A stretch of DNA of 64,000 bases, from the NCBI RefSeq assembly GCF_002007645.1, contig NZ_CP019791.1, forward strand, positions 3,030,593 to 3,094,592, in the 5' to 3' direction. The stretch's first letter is position 1. Each line of letters starts with the position of its first letter. The notes beneath the pieces are model-generated. The model was not told the DNA's origin and did no database searches. It saw only the letters and a program-made list of their open reading frames with translations. Position numbers and translations under genes: made by a program. Shown one piece after another: positions 17,695 to 29,807 of the stretch. The stretch comes from Anaerohalosphaera lusitana. Lineage in GTDB: Bacteria > Planctomycetota > Phycisphaerae > Sedimentisphaerales > Anaerohalosphaeraceae.

Positions 17695-18708
17695 ATGGCG
17701 GTAAAGGCACGGATCAAACATATTGGGGCAGAGCTGAAGTCACATGCGCCGTTTACCTTCTTCGGCGCGTTGCTTGGGGTGGCGTTTATGCTGCTTTTCA
17801 AAAACGCGACGGAGTATGGTGAGACCACGCTTTTCCGGATATTCCATCCGATGCACGTGGTTCTCAGTGCGATGGTTACGGCATCATTGTTCAAGGTGCA
17901 CAAGAATACTAAGAACTTTCTGCTTGTGCTGGTGATCGGCTGGGTGGGAGCGCTGGGGGTGGCAACGCTTAGTGATTCGCTGATACCGTATATGGGAGAG
18001 ACGGTTCTAGGGGTGGCGGTGCCGACGCATGGGGATCTGCATGAGGGACATACTGAGCACGAAGAGCCGGAGGGGGTGGAAGATGGGCATGCCGGGCATG
18101 ACCATGAGCAAGCGGCGCATCAAGAGTCAGAGCACGATGGGCATGATCATGGTGCAGCGGCAGATGTTGAGGGTCATGCTCACGAGTATGCCGGGCTTGA
18201 TCATGAGGAAGAGGAACACGGTGAACCTCACAATGAACACGCAGGGCATTATCACGATGAAGAAGCAGCTCATCAAGAGCACCTGGAGCATGAGGAACAC
18301 GCAGGACATGGTCATGCGGAAACGGACCATGAGGAGGCAGGCGGCCATGAAGGACACGATCATGATGGCGGACTGCACATAGGGTTTATCGAGGACTGGT
18401 ACATCGTGAATCCTGCTGCAATATTGGGTGTGGTAATCGCTTTCTGGCTGCCTGCGACAAGGATGCCTCATGGATTGCATGTTCTTATAAGCACGTGGGC
18501 GTCTTCGGCACACATGTTGATGAACACGCAGGCCGATTTCACAGCGACGCTTCTTCTGGGGATACTGATAGTGCTGTTTCTGGCGGTGTGGCTGCCCTGC
18601 TGTATCAGTGATATCGTATTTCCGCTGTTGTTCGTCAAGTCCGACATAAAGGTGTGCAGTCATTGCCATGGGAAACATCATGATCCGAACAGTTGTGAGC
18701 AGGTCTGA
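17695..18708 (+). CDS. Histidine-rich integral membrane protein, putative metal transporter
   Basis: The 337-residue protein has about three membrane helices (near 19-37, 48-67, 74-95), a long hydrophilic loop (112-230), and three more helices (about 237-255, 263-282, 286-315). The loop holds about 30 His plus many Asp/Glu in repeats such as GHDH and EHEEHAGHGH. Helices carry His motifs (HPMHVVLSAM, MPHGLHVLIS), and the tail has CSHCHGKHH. This pattern fits zinc, nickel or similar cation handling, but I recognise no named family. The ATG at 17695 has CGGAG upstream; the frame opens earlier at 17506. Its stop overlaps the start of the Fur-family gene by one base. Confidence 0.8.
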   Translation: MAVKARIKHIGAELKSHAPFTFFGALLGVAFMLLFKNATEYGETTLFRIFHPMHVVLSAMVTASLFKVHKNTKNFLLVLVIGWVGALGVATLSDSLIPYMGETVLGVAVPTHGDLHEGHTEHEEPEGVEDGHAGHDHEQAAHQESEHDGHDHGAAADVEGHAHEYAGLDHEEEEHGEPHNEHAGHYHDEEAAHQEHLEHEEHAGHGHAETDHEEAGGHEGHDHDGGLHIGFIEDWYIVNPAAILGVVIAFWLPATRMPHGLHVLISTWASSAHMLMNTQADFTATLLLGILIVLFLAVWLPCCISDIVFPLLFVKSDIKVCSHCHGKHHDPNSCEQV

Positions 18709-19157
18709 TGAGTACGAGCAATTCTGACAAAAGAGCCAAAGAGCTTCTGAGCAAGGCTAAACTCAGGAGGACCAAGCAGCGGGTAGATATCCTGTCGGCC
18801 TTGCTGGATGGGAGGGGTCCGATGAGCCAGGAGCAGATATCCGACGCGATCGATGGAACTGGGCCCAACAAGGCAACTGTTTATCGCGCAATGGAGAGCC
18901 TGGTGGGAAAAGGGGTTGTGCACCGGGCGTTTGAACGGAACGGGACGTGCTATTTTGAGCTGGGGGACCGATTCGGTGACAGGCAGTGCCATCCGCATTT
19001 TACGTGTACCGAGTGCAACAGGACACATTGTCTGACTGATTTTGAGGTTCCGATGGTGAAATCTCAGAAGGGTTTCCAGGTATCGCATCAGAAGATCGAG
19101 CTGGAGGGAATGTGTCCGCGTTGTGCAGACAGGCAGGAGGATGAGGTGAGTTTGTAA
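18708..19157 (+). CDS. Fur-family metalloregulator
   Basis: The 149-residue protein has a winged helix with the Fur-type recognition region (GTGPNKATVYRAMESLVGKG). The dimerisation part has histidines and two CxxC pairs (CTECNRTHC and CPRC) of the structural zinc site. Its start overlaps the stop of the His-rich gene (TGATG), so translation is probably coupled. The linked operators and the His-rich neighbour favour a Zur-like, zinc-sensing role, but Fur or Nur cannot be excluded from sequence alone. A terminator follows directly. Confidence 0.92.
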   Translation: MSTSNSDKRAKELLSKAKLRRTKQRVDILSALLDGRGPMSQEQISDAIDGTGPNKATVYRAMESLVGKGVVHRAFERNGTCYFELGDRFGDRQCHPHFTCTECNRTHCLTDFEVPMVKSQKGFQVSHQKIELEGMCPRCADRQEDEVSL

Positions 19158-19170
19158 ATCGCTGTTGAAG

Positions 19171-19196
19171 AACTGGGGATTGATGCCAGTTTTTTC
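19171..19196 (+). terminator. Intrinsic terminator of the His-rich/Fur operon
   Basis: Stem AACTGG/CCAGTT with a 9-base loop is followed by a T6 run, 14 bases after the Fur-family stop codon. Confidence 0.7.
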
Positions 19197-19221
19197 GTCT
19201 CTTTATGGCCTACTTTAAGGC

Positions 19222-19250
19222 TCGACAAGTCGGCGGGTTGTGTATAGAAT
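19222..19250 (+). promoter_or_regulatory. Candidate promoter of the PMI gene, implying a nearly leaderless mRNA
   Basis: TCGACA and TAGAAT are separated by 17 bases. The -10 box ends 7 bases before the ATG at 19258. Confidence 0.4.
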
Positions 19251-19257
19251 ATCCGGC

Positions 19258-20205
19258 ATGAAAACTTATCCACTGAAATTCAAGCCGATATTCAAAGAGC
19301 GTATCTGGGGCGGCCGGAAGTTGAAAGAAGCTTTCGGCAAGGAGCTTCCGGAAGGCGCTAAAATAGGAGAGAGCTGGGAGCTTGCGGATCTGCCGGAGGA
19401 CAAGTCGGTGATCGTCAATGGTGAGCTAGCGGGCAAGACGCTGGCGGAGGCGATCGAGATGATGGGGGAGGCGATCGTGGGGAGTTCCAGCTATGAACCG
19501 CCCTTTCCGCTTTTGATCAAGCTGCTGGATGCCCAGGACAAGCTGAGTGTGCAGGTGCATCCGGATGCCCAAACGTGCAAGCGGCGAGGCAAAGGCGATC
19601 CGAAGACCGAATGCTGGTACATTATTGACAAGGAACCCGGTGCGGTCATTTACAAGGGACTCAAAGAAGGAGTCACGAAAGAGCAGTTTGCTGAGGCGAT
19701 CGAGGATGGGACAGTGGCAGAACTGCTGGTGGAGGTGCCCGTGGAGGTGGGAGAATGTCATTTTCTGCCTGCGGGGACGGCGCATGCGATCGGGGCGGGA
19801 CTGCTGATCGCGGAGATACAGACGCCATCGGATACCACATATCGCGTATTCGACTGGAACCGGGTCGATGATTCGGGCAAAGGTCGGGAGCTGCATGTTG
19901 AGGATGCGATGGAGAGTATCACTTTTGATCAGGATAAATCTGCACTGACGGTTAACAACGTTGGTCGGCTGGTTGACAGTGAGAGTTTCAAGGTAGATAA
20001 AGGCCATCAGGCCAAGGGCTGTGAGATGATTTTGCAGTCGGGGCCGTTGAAAGTTTTGATGATGCTTAGCGGCACAGGTGAAATTCGCTTTGGCGAGGAC
20101 TCGCAACTGCCGGTCGAGGCTGGTGATACGGTACTTTTGCCGGCGGCTTTCGAGGGTGTGATGATCTTTGGTGAAGAAAGCGAGTACCTGGTCGCAACGG
20201 TTTAG
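19258..20205 (+). CDS. manA: Mannose-6-phosphate isomerase, class I (ManA-like)
   Basis: The 315-residue protein has the length of the short type I phosphomannose isomerases of the B. subtilis ManA group. It has cupin metal-binding motifs (QVHPDAQTCKRRGKGDPKTE, and HFLPAGTAHAIG) that supply the zinc ligands, and the N-terminal KFKPIFKERIWGGRKL. It interconverts mannose 6-phosphate and fructose 6-phosphate. An ATG at 19258 fits the family start; a GTG at 19240 is the alternative. No Shine-Dalgarno is visible. It is a single gene between a terminator and the NusG paralogue. Confidence 0.93.
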   Translation: MKTYPLKFKPIFKERIWGGRKLKEAFGKELPEGAKIGESWELADLPEDKSVIVNGELAGKTLAEAIEMMGEAIVGSSSYEPPFPLLIKLLDAQDKLSVQVHPDAQTCKRRGKGDPKTECWYIIDKEPGAVIYKGLKEGVTKEQFAEAIEDGTVAELLVEVPVEVGECHFLPAGTAHAIGAGLLIAEIQTPSDTTYRVFDWNRVDDSGKGRELHVEDAMESITFDQDKSALTVNNVGRLVDSESFKVDKGHQAKGCEMILQSGPLKVLMMLSGTGEIRFGEDSQLPVEAGDTVLLPAAFEGVMIFGEESEYLVATV

Positions 20206-20279
20206 CGGACAAATAATATGGGCCTTTCTGCAAATTTTGGTTTAAAAATGACTTTCTGAAAGCATATACAGGGATAGAG

Positions 20280-20828
20280 ATGTTAAAAGCCAGCGAAAAC
20301 CCACCTGTAGTATGGCCCGAAGGGGTCGGTATTGCCGACTTTGAAGGCACATGGTGGGTAGCACATACAAAGAGCAGGAACGAGAAGGCATTGGCGTGGC
20401 AGATGCTGAAGAAGGAAATCCAGTATTTTCTGCCCATGGCCAAGAAGGTTACGAAGCGGCGAGGCAGGACGATTCGGTCTTTTCTGCCGCTATTTACAGG
20501 CTATATCTTCTTCTGCGGTGACGAGAGCGACCGAATCGAGGTTCTAAAGACCAATCGGGTTGCCAACTTGATACCGGTAAAGGATCAGGACGAGCTGGTT
20601 TCGGATCTGGAACCGATAGAGCGGGTGATCCGTGAGGGTCAGGATATAAGGCCGCACAATTATGTCAAAGCCGGCCAGAAGTGCCGTGTGATCGCGGGGC
20701 CGTTGATGGGCACCGAGGGAATTGCGGTGACGAGCGGCGAAGGCATGCGGCTGGTGCTGCAGGTGGACATGCTCGGGCAGGCTACGAGTGTGGAGGTGGC
20801 GTCTGACCTGATAGAGACGGTGGAATAG
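20280..20828 (+). CDS. NusG-family transcription factor paralogue (RfaH/UpxY/LoaP type)
   Basis: The 182-residue protein has the NusG N-terminal domain (WWVAHTKSRNEKALAWQM, then LPLFTGYIFF) and a C-terminal KOW-type segment (KAGQKCRVIAGPLMGTEGIA). It lies outside the secE-nusG-rplK setting, so it is a specialised paralogue rather than the housekeeping NusG. Such paralogues commonly act as antiterminators on an adjacent long operon. Here the next genes downstream are the galactoside cluster. AGGG precedes the ATG at 20280. Confidence 0.88.
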   Translation: MLKASENPPVVWPEGVGIADFEGTWWVAHTKSRNEKALAWQMLKKEIQYFLPMAKKVTKRRGRTIRSFLPLFTGYIFFCGDESDRIEVLKTNRVANLIPVKDQDELVSDLEPIERVIREGQDIRPHNYVKAGQKCRVIAGPLMGTEGIAVTSGEGMRLVLQVDMLGQATSVEVASDLIETVE

Positions 20829-20893
20829 ACGGTTATTTATGCTGCTGCGGTGTTTAAAATCGTGCAGTGGCAGATATCGAAAGCCATTCGGGT

Positions 20894-20899
20894 TATAAT
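20894..20899 (+). promoter_or_regulatory. Possible -10 box of the galactoside cluster
   Basis: A perfect TATAAT lies 98 bases before the symporter ATG. The best upstream partner, TGGCAG, is 20 bases away, so the -35 is weak. Confidence 0.35.
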
Positions 20900-20996
20900 G
20901 GCTTAATTAATCAGTCGAATTGTCTGCGTTCATAAATTTGGCAGGCATCTGTTCTGTGCTAACAAACTATGCAAAGGCTTTAGGAAAGGAAGCTAA

Positions 20997-23027
20997 ATGG
21001 AATTCAGCTTTATTGATCTAGGTGTGTTTGTTCTATTCGTCGTGAGCGTGATCACGATCGGTGTGATGAAAAGCCGTCAGGAAAAGAGCAGTGAGGACTA
21101 TTTTCTTGCCGGGCGAGGGCTGCAGTGGTGGCTGATCGGCTTTTCTCTGATCGCTGCAAATATTTCGACAGAGCAGTTCGTTGGCATGAGCGGTAACGGT
21201 GCGAGTCATATCGGCCTTGCGATCGCGAGTTACGAATGGATGGCGGCTGTGACGCTGGTGGTGGTTGCGTTCTGTTTTCTGCCGTATTTTCTCCGGGCCG
21301 GGATATTCACAATGCCGGAGTTTCTGGAGGTCAGGTACAACGGTGCGGCTCGGACGCTTATGGCGATAGCTACTTTGCTGATCTACCTGCTGCTTCTCGG
21401 TGCCGTGACTTACTCGGGTGCACTGACGATCAGGACGCTGGGCGCGAAGATCGATTATGATATCACGCTGCTGCAGGGAAGCCTCGCTATCGGCATAATT
21501 GCGATGGTCTACGTTGTGGCCGGTGGTCTTAAGGCCTGCGCGTGGGCGGACTTGATCCAGGGGGCTGCGCTGATTATCGGCGGCATTATTATTATGTTCT
21601 TTGCATTCGACAAGTTGGGCACAGTGGACGAGGCCGCAAAGGTTACAAATGTCACGACTGGTGCTGTTGAAATCCAGGATCTGAAGGAGGGGACTGGGGC
21701 AGTCGAGCGATTCTGGGAATTGAATAAGGTGCGGATGAATATGTTCCTGCCGTCTACCGACAGCACCCTTCCATGGACGGCGCTACTGCTTGGCCTTTGG
21801 ATACCGAATTTTTATTATTGGGGTCTGAACCAGTATATTACGCAGAGGACGCTGGGTTCAGCTTCGCTGGCACAGGGGCAGAAGGGTATCGTTTTCGCGG
21901 CGTTTATGAAACTGATCGTGCCTTTCGCGATCGTGGTGCCGGGGATTATCGCGTTCAACCTTTATCACAATGATATGGCGTTAGAAGCAGTGCCGGATAA
22001 TACGCCCGTAATGGCTAAGTATTACAAGGCCAACCCTGACACAGAATACGTAGAGATCGCTGAAGCGCCTGATATGGATACTGTGAAAAGCTGGAGCGAT
22101 GAAAAGTTCCTGATCGCTGTTTACGAAAACGAGGATGCTGCAAAGAAGGCAGACGAAAACCCATACGTTCTTCCAATACTTAAATCGGAATACGAAGAAG
22201 CAGCACCTGCTGAATACACTGTTTTTGAGTCTGAGGATAAGGCCTGGAAAAGTGTAAACGAAGGCCTTGCGGCGGAGATGGTTGCCTACAATGAGGATGT
22301 TGAAGCGGCGGCTGATGAAGCAGGGGCAGAAACTGAAACTGAGAAAGTTATCGCGTACAAGTACGATACGGCGTTTGGGCATCTTCTCGGTAACGTATTG
22401 CCGCAGGGAGTCGGACTGGTCGGTTTCGTACTGGCGGCGCTGCTTGGTGCTGTTGTAAGTTCACTTGCAGCGATGCTGAATGCGGCTTCTACAATCTTCA
22501 GCATGGACGTATACAAGAAATTTATTTCGCCCAACGCTTCGCAGAAGTCGCTGGTATTTTTGGGAAGGATATGCGTCGTAGCGTTTACAGTCGTTGCTGT
22601 ATTCCTGGCACCTAAACTTGGTGATCCAGCGATAAGCAACAGTATCTTTACGATCATTCAGGAGAGCCAGGGGCTGATCTCGCCTGGTATTCTGGCAGTG
22701 TTTGTGATCGGGCTTGTGCTTCATCGGACACCTAGAATGGCTGGTGTGATAGGCTTGCTGACGAACATAATTGCATATCCGACGATCAAGTTCGCGTTCC
22801 CAGATATCAACTTCTTGAACAGGATGGCAATATGCTTTGGGCTCTGTATGCTGGTTATGGCTATACTGACTGTTTTGAAGCCGCTGCCTGAACCGATAGT
22901 GTTCAAGCAGAATACCGAGATCGAGCTCAAGACATCCAATGGAGCAAAGATAGTAGGTATCGGTATCGTAATTTTGACGATCGCTCTGTATATTCTGTTC
23001 AGTCCGATCGGCATTTCCAAGATGTAA
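20997..23027 (+). CDS. Sodium:solute symporter (SSS/SGLT family) with a large acidic insertion
   Basis: The 676-residue protein has the SSS fold, with a start typical of the family (DLGVFVLFVVSVITIGVMKS), DYFLAGRGLQWWLIG, and about 13-14 membrane helices. It imports a solute with Na+; the neighbouring galactokinase-like and beta-galactosidase genes suggest galactose or a galactoside. A hydrophilic, acidic insertion of about 130 residues (roughly 325-455) interrupts the usual loop and is rich in Glu, Ala and Lys. AAAGGA precedes the ATG. A terminator separates it from the kinase gene. Confidence 0.92.
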   Translation: MEFSFIDLGVFVLFVVSVITIGVMKSRQEKSSEDYFLAGRGLQWWLIGFSLIAANISTEQFVGMSGNGASHIGLAIASYEWMAAVTLVVVAFCFLPYFLRAGIFTMPEFLEVRYNGAARTLMAIATLLIYLLLLGAVTYSGALTIRTLGAKIDYDITLLQGSLAIGIIAMVYVVAGGLKACAWADLIQGAALIIGGIIIMFFAFDKLGTVDEAAKVTNVTTGAVEIQDLKEGTGAVERFWELNKVRMNMFLPSTDSTLPWTALLLGLWIPNFYYWGLNQYITQRTLGSASLAQGQKGIVFAAFMKLIVPFAIVVPGIIAFNLYHNDMALEAVPDNTPVMAKYYKANPDTEYVEIAEAPDMDTVKSWSDEKFLIAVYENEDAAKKADENPYVLPILKSEYEEAAPAEYTVFESEDKAWKSVNEGLAAEMVAYNEDVEAAADEAGAETETEKVIAYKYDTAFGHLLGNVLPQGVGLVGFVLAALLGAVVSSLAAMLNAASTIFSMDVYKKFISPNASQKSLVFLGRICVVAFTVVAVFLAPKLGDPAISNSIFTIIQESQGLISPGILAVFVIGLVLHRTPRMAGVIGLLTNIIAYPTIKFAFPDINFLNRMAICFGLCMLVMAILTVLKPLPEPIVFKQNTEIELKTSNGAKIVGIGIVILTIALYILFSPIGISKM

Positions 23028-23043
23028 TTGATGGCGAGTTTTT

Positions 23044-23079
23044 AAAGGTACGTCTGTAATAAGCGGGCGTACCTTTTTT
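23044..23079 (+). terminator. Intrinsic terminator between symporter and galactokinase-like gene
   Basis: Perfect 9-bp stem AAAGGTACG/CGTACCTTT with a 15-base loop, followed by T6. Only 26 bases remain to the kinase ATG, so downstream expression would need read-through or antitermination. Confidence 0.85.
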
Positions 23080-23105
23080 GTGCATTTGAATTATGAGGGA
23101 TTTAC

Positions 23106-24338
23106 ATGGTTACGCATGACAAAGAGTCTGCAAGCGTTTTGAACGGAATGGCAAAGAGGAATGGTTTGGACATTGTCGGCGGTAAGATACGCCGGTCGTC
23201 TTCGCGGTTCTGTCTTGGTGTCGAGCACGGTGATTATAACGGTACTGAGCTTTTCGGCGTCGGGACGGACAGGTTCATCTGGCTTGGCTATAAGCCCAAC
23301 GGTACGGATAAGGTGAGGATGTTCAGCGGGAACTTCCCGGATGACGGTGTTGTCGAGTTTACGCTGGGCGATGTGCCCGAGCCGCAGAGTACGCCGGACA
23401 GTTGGGCGAGGTTTCCGTATGGTGTGAGCTATATTCTCAAGCGTGAGGGGTATGAGCTGACGCAGGGTTTTGACGCTGTGATATACGGCAATATTCCAGG
23501 CGGCGGAATGAGCCGGAGTGCTTCGCTGTCGCTGAATCTGATACTTACGATGCTGGAAGTGAACGGCATCGAGATGGGTGATCAGCTCAAGATAGTTGAT
23601 CTTGCGCAGGCGGTGGAGAATGATTATATAGGTTCGCCGTGCGGGCAGTTGGACCAGATCATGATCCTGTTCGCGAAGGAAGGCATGGGGACGCATTACA
23701 ATCCCGCGGACAGGTCGATCAGCTATGTGCCGTTTGGGGGCGACGTGGACGAGTTCAGGATCGTCGGGCTGGACACCGGTACGGATCGGCCGGGCCTGGA
23801 AAAGAGCACGTATAAGGTACGCAGGACCGAATGCGATGATTTCGTCAAGCTGCTGCAGGCGGGTGGTTACGAGATAGAGTCGCTTGCGGATGTGAAAGAC
23901 GAGCAGCTTTATGGAAAGATAATGGAGCAGTTCGGCGAAAGTCATGCTGATCTGTGTGACCGGCTGACCTATATCTACAAGGCGCAAAAGCGTTTCTATG
24001 AGATGATGGAGGCGTGGAAGAAGGGCAACATCAAGCGGGTCGGCGAGATATTCCGCGAGGACGGTATCGGCCTGCGGGATGAGTACAAGATCAGCGGGCC
24101 TGAGCTGGAGACGATGTGTGATGTCGTTCGCAGCGTTGAAGGCGTGCTCGGTGAGAGAATGCTTGGCGGCGGCGACAAGGGTGCGTCGGGCGCGATCGTG
24201 AAGGCGGACGCAGTGGACGAAATGAAAAAGGCGGTCGATGTGGGTTACCCGAGAAGCAGGCCGGACTATGCGGACAAATATGCCGTGCATTCATGCAAGG
24301 TAGTGGACGGCATGAAGGTCATGGACGGACTGCTATAG
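23106..24338 (+). CDS. Galactokinase-like GHMP-family sugar kinase
   Basis: The 410-residue protein resembles galactokinase by length and order of motifs, but with changes. The substrate-binding signature reads GVEHGDYNG (40-45; usually GEHTDYN), and the ATP loop reads PGGGMSRSAS (131-140; usually GGGLSSSA). The C-terminal GHMP motif is recognisable (GERMLGGGDKGASGA). It probably phosphorylates galactose at C1 after lactose or galactan breakdown, but the altered sites leave room for another sugar. GAGGG precedes the ATG. It sits between the symporter and the beta-galactosidase. No galT or galE is in the window. Confidence 0.75.
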   Translation: MVTHDKESASVLNGMAKRNGLDIVGGKIRRSSSRFCLGVEHGDYNGTELFGVGTDRFIWLGYKPNGTDKVRMFSGNFPDDGVVEFTLGDVPEPQSTPDSWARFPYGVSYILKREGYELTQGFDAVIYGNIPGGGMSRSASLSLNLILTMLEVNGIEMGDQLKIVDLAQAVENDYIGSPCGQLDQIMILFAKEGMGTHYNPADRSISYVPFGGDVDEFRIVGLDTGTDRPGLEKSTYKVRRTECDDFVKLLQAGGYEIESLADVKDEQLYGKIMEQFGESHADLCDRLTYIYKAQKRFYEMMEAWKKGNIKRVGEIFREDGIGLRDEYKISGPELETMCDVVRSVEGVLGERMLGGGDKGASGAIVKADAVDEMKKAVDVGYPRSRPDYADKYAVHSCKVVDGMKVMDGLL

Positions 24339-28196
<3,858 letters not shown>

Positions 28197-28265
28197 GGGC
28201 AGAAACTGTTCAGCAGAATTGCTTAAGCTTGTATTTGACGGGGCTAACCGGAAAGGAATGGTCTT

Positions 28266-28640
28266 ATGGTCACATTGGTCAAAATAGTTGGATTGCTGGT
28301 GGTCATAGATGCGGTCATTATTCTGGTTAGCCCCGGTTTATATCGGCAGGTACTGGAATTCGTCAAGCTGCATCGCCTCTTTTATATTTCCGGGCTGCTC
28401 AAACTTATCACGGGCATCGTGTTTTTCATGGCAATAAGTGCTGAGCCGGCACCAGACAGCCCGTTGCTGATCGGCCTGCTGGGGCTGACGGCTTGTGTAT
28501 CAGGTCTTTTTCTGTTTGCTGTACGTAATGAAAAGCTTTCAGGCATCAGCGGCTGGCTCATTAATAAACCGGATTGGTTTTTGAGAGCAGCAGGTGTTTT
28601 AGTCGGTATTTGGGGAGGGTTAGCGGTTTATGGAGCTTAG
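28266..28640 (+). CDS. Small integral membrane protein, unknown function
   Basis: The 124-residue protein is almost entirely hydrophobic, with four predicted helices (about 5-22, 38-57, 68-86, 105-122) and short polar loops. AAAGGA precedes the ATG at 28266. It follows the beta-galactosidase gene by about 70 bases, with no terminator seen, and may be co-transcribed. I recognise no family and no functional residues. Confidence 0.65.
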   Translation: MVTLVKIVGLLVVIDAVIILVSPGLYRQVLEFVKLHRLFYISGLLKLITGIVFFMAISAEPAPDSPLLIGLLGLTACVSGLFLFAVRNEKLSGISGWLINKPDWFLRAAGVLVGIWGGLAVYGA

Positions 28641-28791
28641 AACAGGGTCTTGCCACCGTGGGGGTAGGATTCGGGCGAAGCTGAGAGCGATAAAACTGTT
28701 TTCCAAATAGATTTCGTAATTGGAATCAGTAGATAATAATGGATTGTAATAAAACTGGTCCGTGTGGCAGGGATTGTCAGGAGTACGTACC

Positions 28792-29805
28792 ATGAAAAAC
28801 ACTGGAAACAAATTCTGGGCAGCATCGTTGATTTGGGTCTTAAGCTTGTTAATCTTTTGCGGTTTTTCCTACGCTATCATTTGGCATCCGGAGAGCGAAC
28901 CGACACAAGAGTGGATCGACCGCCCCGCCGACAAGCTGATCGGACGCTGGGGCACAAATGGAAGCTGTGTGCCGATCTCTCCCTGGCATGTCGTGACCAC
29001 AAGACATCAGGGCGGCAGTGCGGGTTCGACAAGCATTATGATCGATGGGAAACAGTTTGGGATAGTTAAGATATGGAACCATCCAACCGCTGACCTGCGT
29101 ATTGCACGGGTAGATAAACGGCTGAGCGGATATGCACAGGTTTACAGGAAAGAGGATGAAAACGGCAAAAATGTGGTCGTGGCCGGTTACGGTGACGGCC
29201 GTAAAGACATACTCAGCACGGACGGCTACACCTATGGGTATTCGTGGGATAATTCAACTAACAGTACGCTCAGGTTCGGAACAAACCTGATCGAGGAAAT
29301 CACTCAGACACCCAAAGGGGCTCCCCTGCCCAGCGAATTGGTGGTTATACGGTTCAACGATCCGGATGCTACTGATTATGAGTGCGCGATAGCGGATCAC
29401 GACAGCGGGGGTGGGTGGTTCATATATGAAGAGGATGTCTGGAAACTTGCCGCTTTGAGTCGGGGCGTGGAGCACGTTGGCGAGAGTCTATTTCGTGATG
29501 CGCAACGACCGAAACAGTGGGCCGATCCGGACTTCTGTCATGGAGTTCGTTTAAGCCAGTACGTTTCATGGATATCTGGCGTATTGGGAGGCGATCTTGT
29601 TGAAGTTGACTGTGACCTGAACGGCGATCGGCTGGTTGATTACAGTGACTGGAATCACTTACAGGAATGCTGGCAGCGGATTGATTGTGACCCTGTGAAC
29701 GGTCACTGCGGGGGCGGGGATGTTGACAAGGACGGCTGCGTGGATATTATCGATGTTGCAAACTTCGCATCGCAGTGGCTTTGTGAAACGCCCGCCGTTT
29801 CCTGA
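28792..29805 (+). CDS. Secreted trypsin-like serine protease with dockerin tail
   Basis: The 337-residue preprotein has a signal peptide (about 1-28) and a divergent S1-type protease domain. A plausible catalytic triad is His72 (HVVTTRHQGG), Asp101 (NHPTADLRIARV) and Ser205 (DHDSGGGWF), in the order and context of chymotrypsin-fold enzymes. Residues 264-332 form a dockerin-like pair of Ca-binding repeats (DLNGDRLVDYSDW and DVDKDGCVDIIDV). AGGAG lies 8 bases before the ATG at 28792. It ends 2 bases from the convergent FeoB-associated gene. The fold assignment is by motif only. Confidence 0.72.
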   Translation: MKNTGNKFWAASLIWVLSLLIFCGFSYAIIWHPESEPTQEWIDRPADKLIGRWGTNGSCVPISPWHVVTTRHQGGSAGSTSIMIDGKQFGIVKIWNHPTADLRIARVDKRLSGYAQVYRKEDENGKNVVVAGYGDGRKDILSTDGYTYGYSWDNSTNSTLRFGTNLIEEITQTPKGAPLPSELVVIRFNDPDATDYECAIADHDSGGGWFIYEEDVWKLAALSRGVEHVGESLFRDAQRPKQWADPDFCHGVRLSQYVSWISGVLGGDLVEVDCDLNGDRLVDYSDWNHLQECWQRIDCDPVNGHCGGGDVDKDGCVDIIDVANFASQWLCETPAVS

Positions 29806-29807
29806 GA

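Noticed and set aside
23091-24290. A 399-codon open frame antisense to the galactokinase-like gene
   Set aside because: It mirrors the real gene's codon pattern, has no SD and gives an Arg/His/Leu-rich product unlike any protein family.
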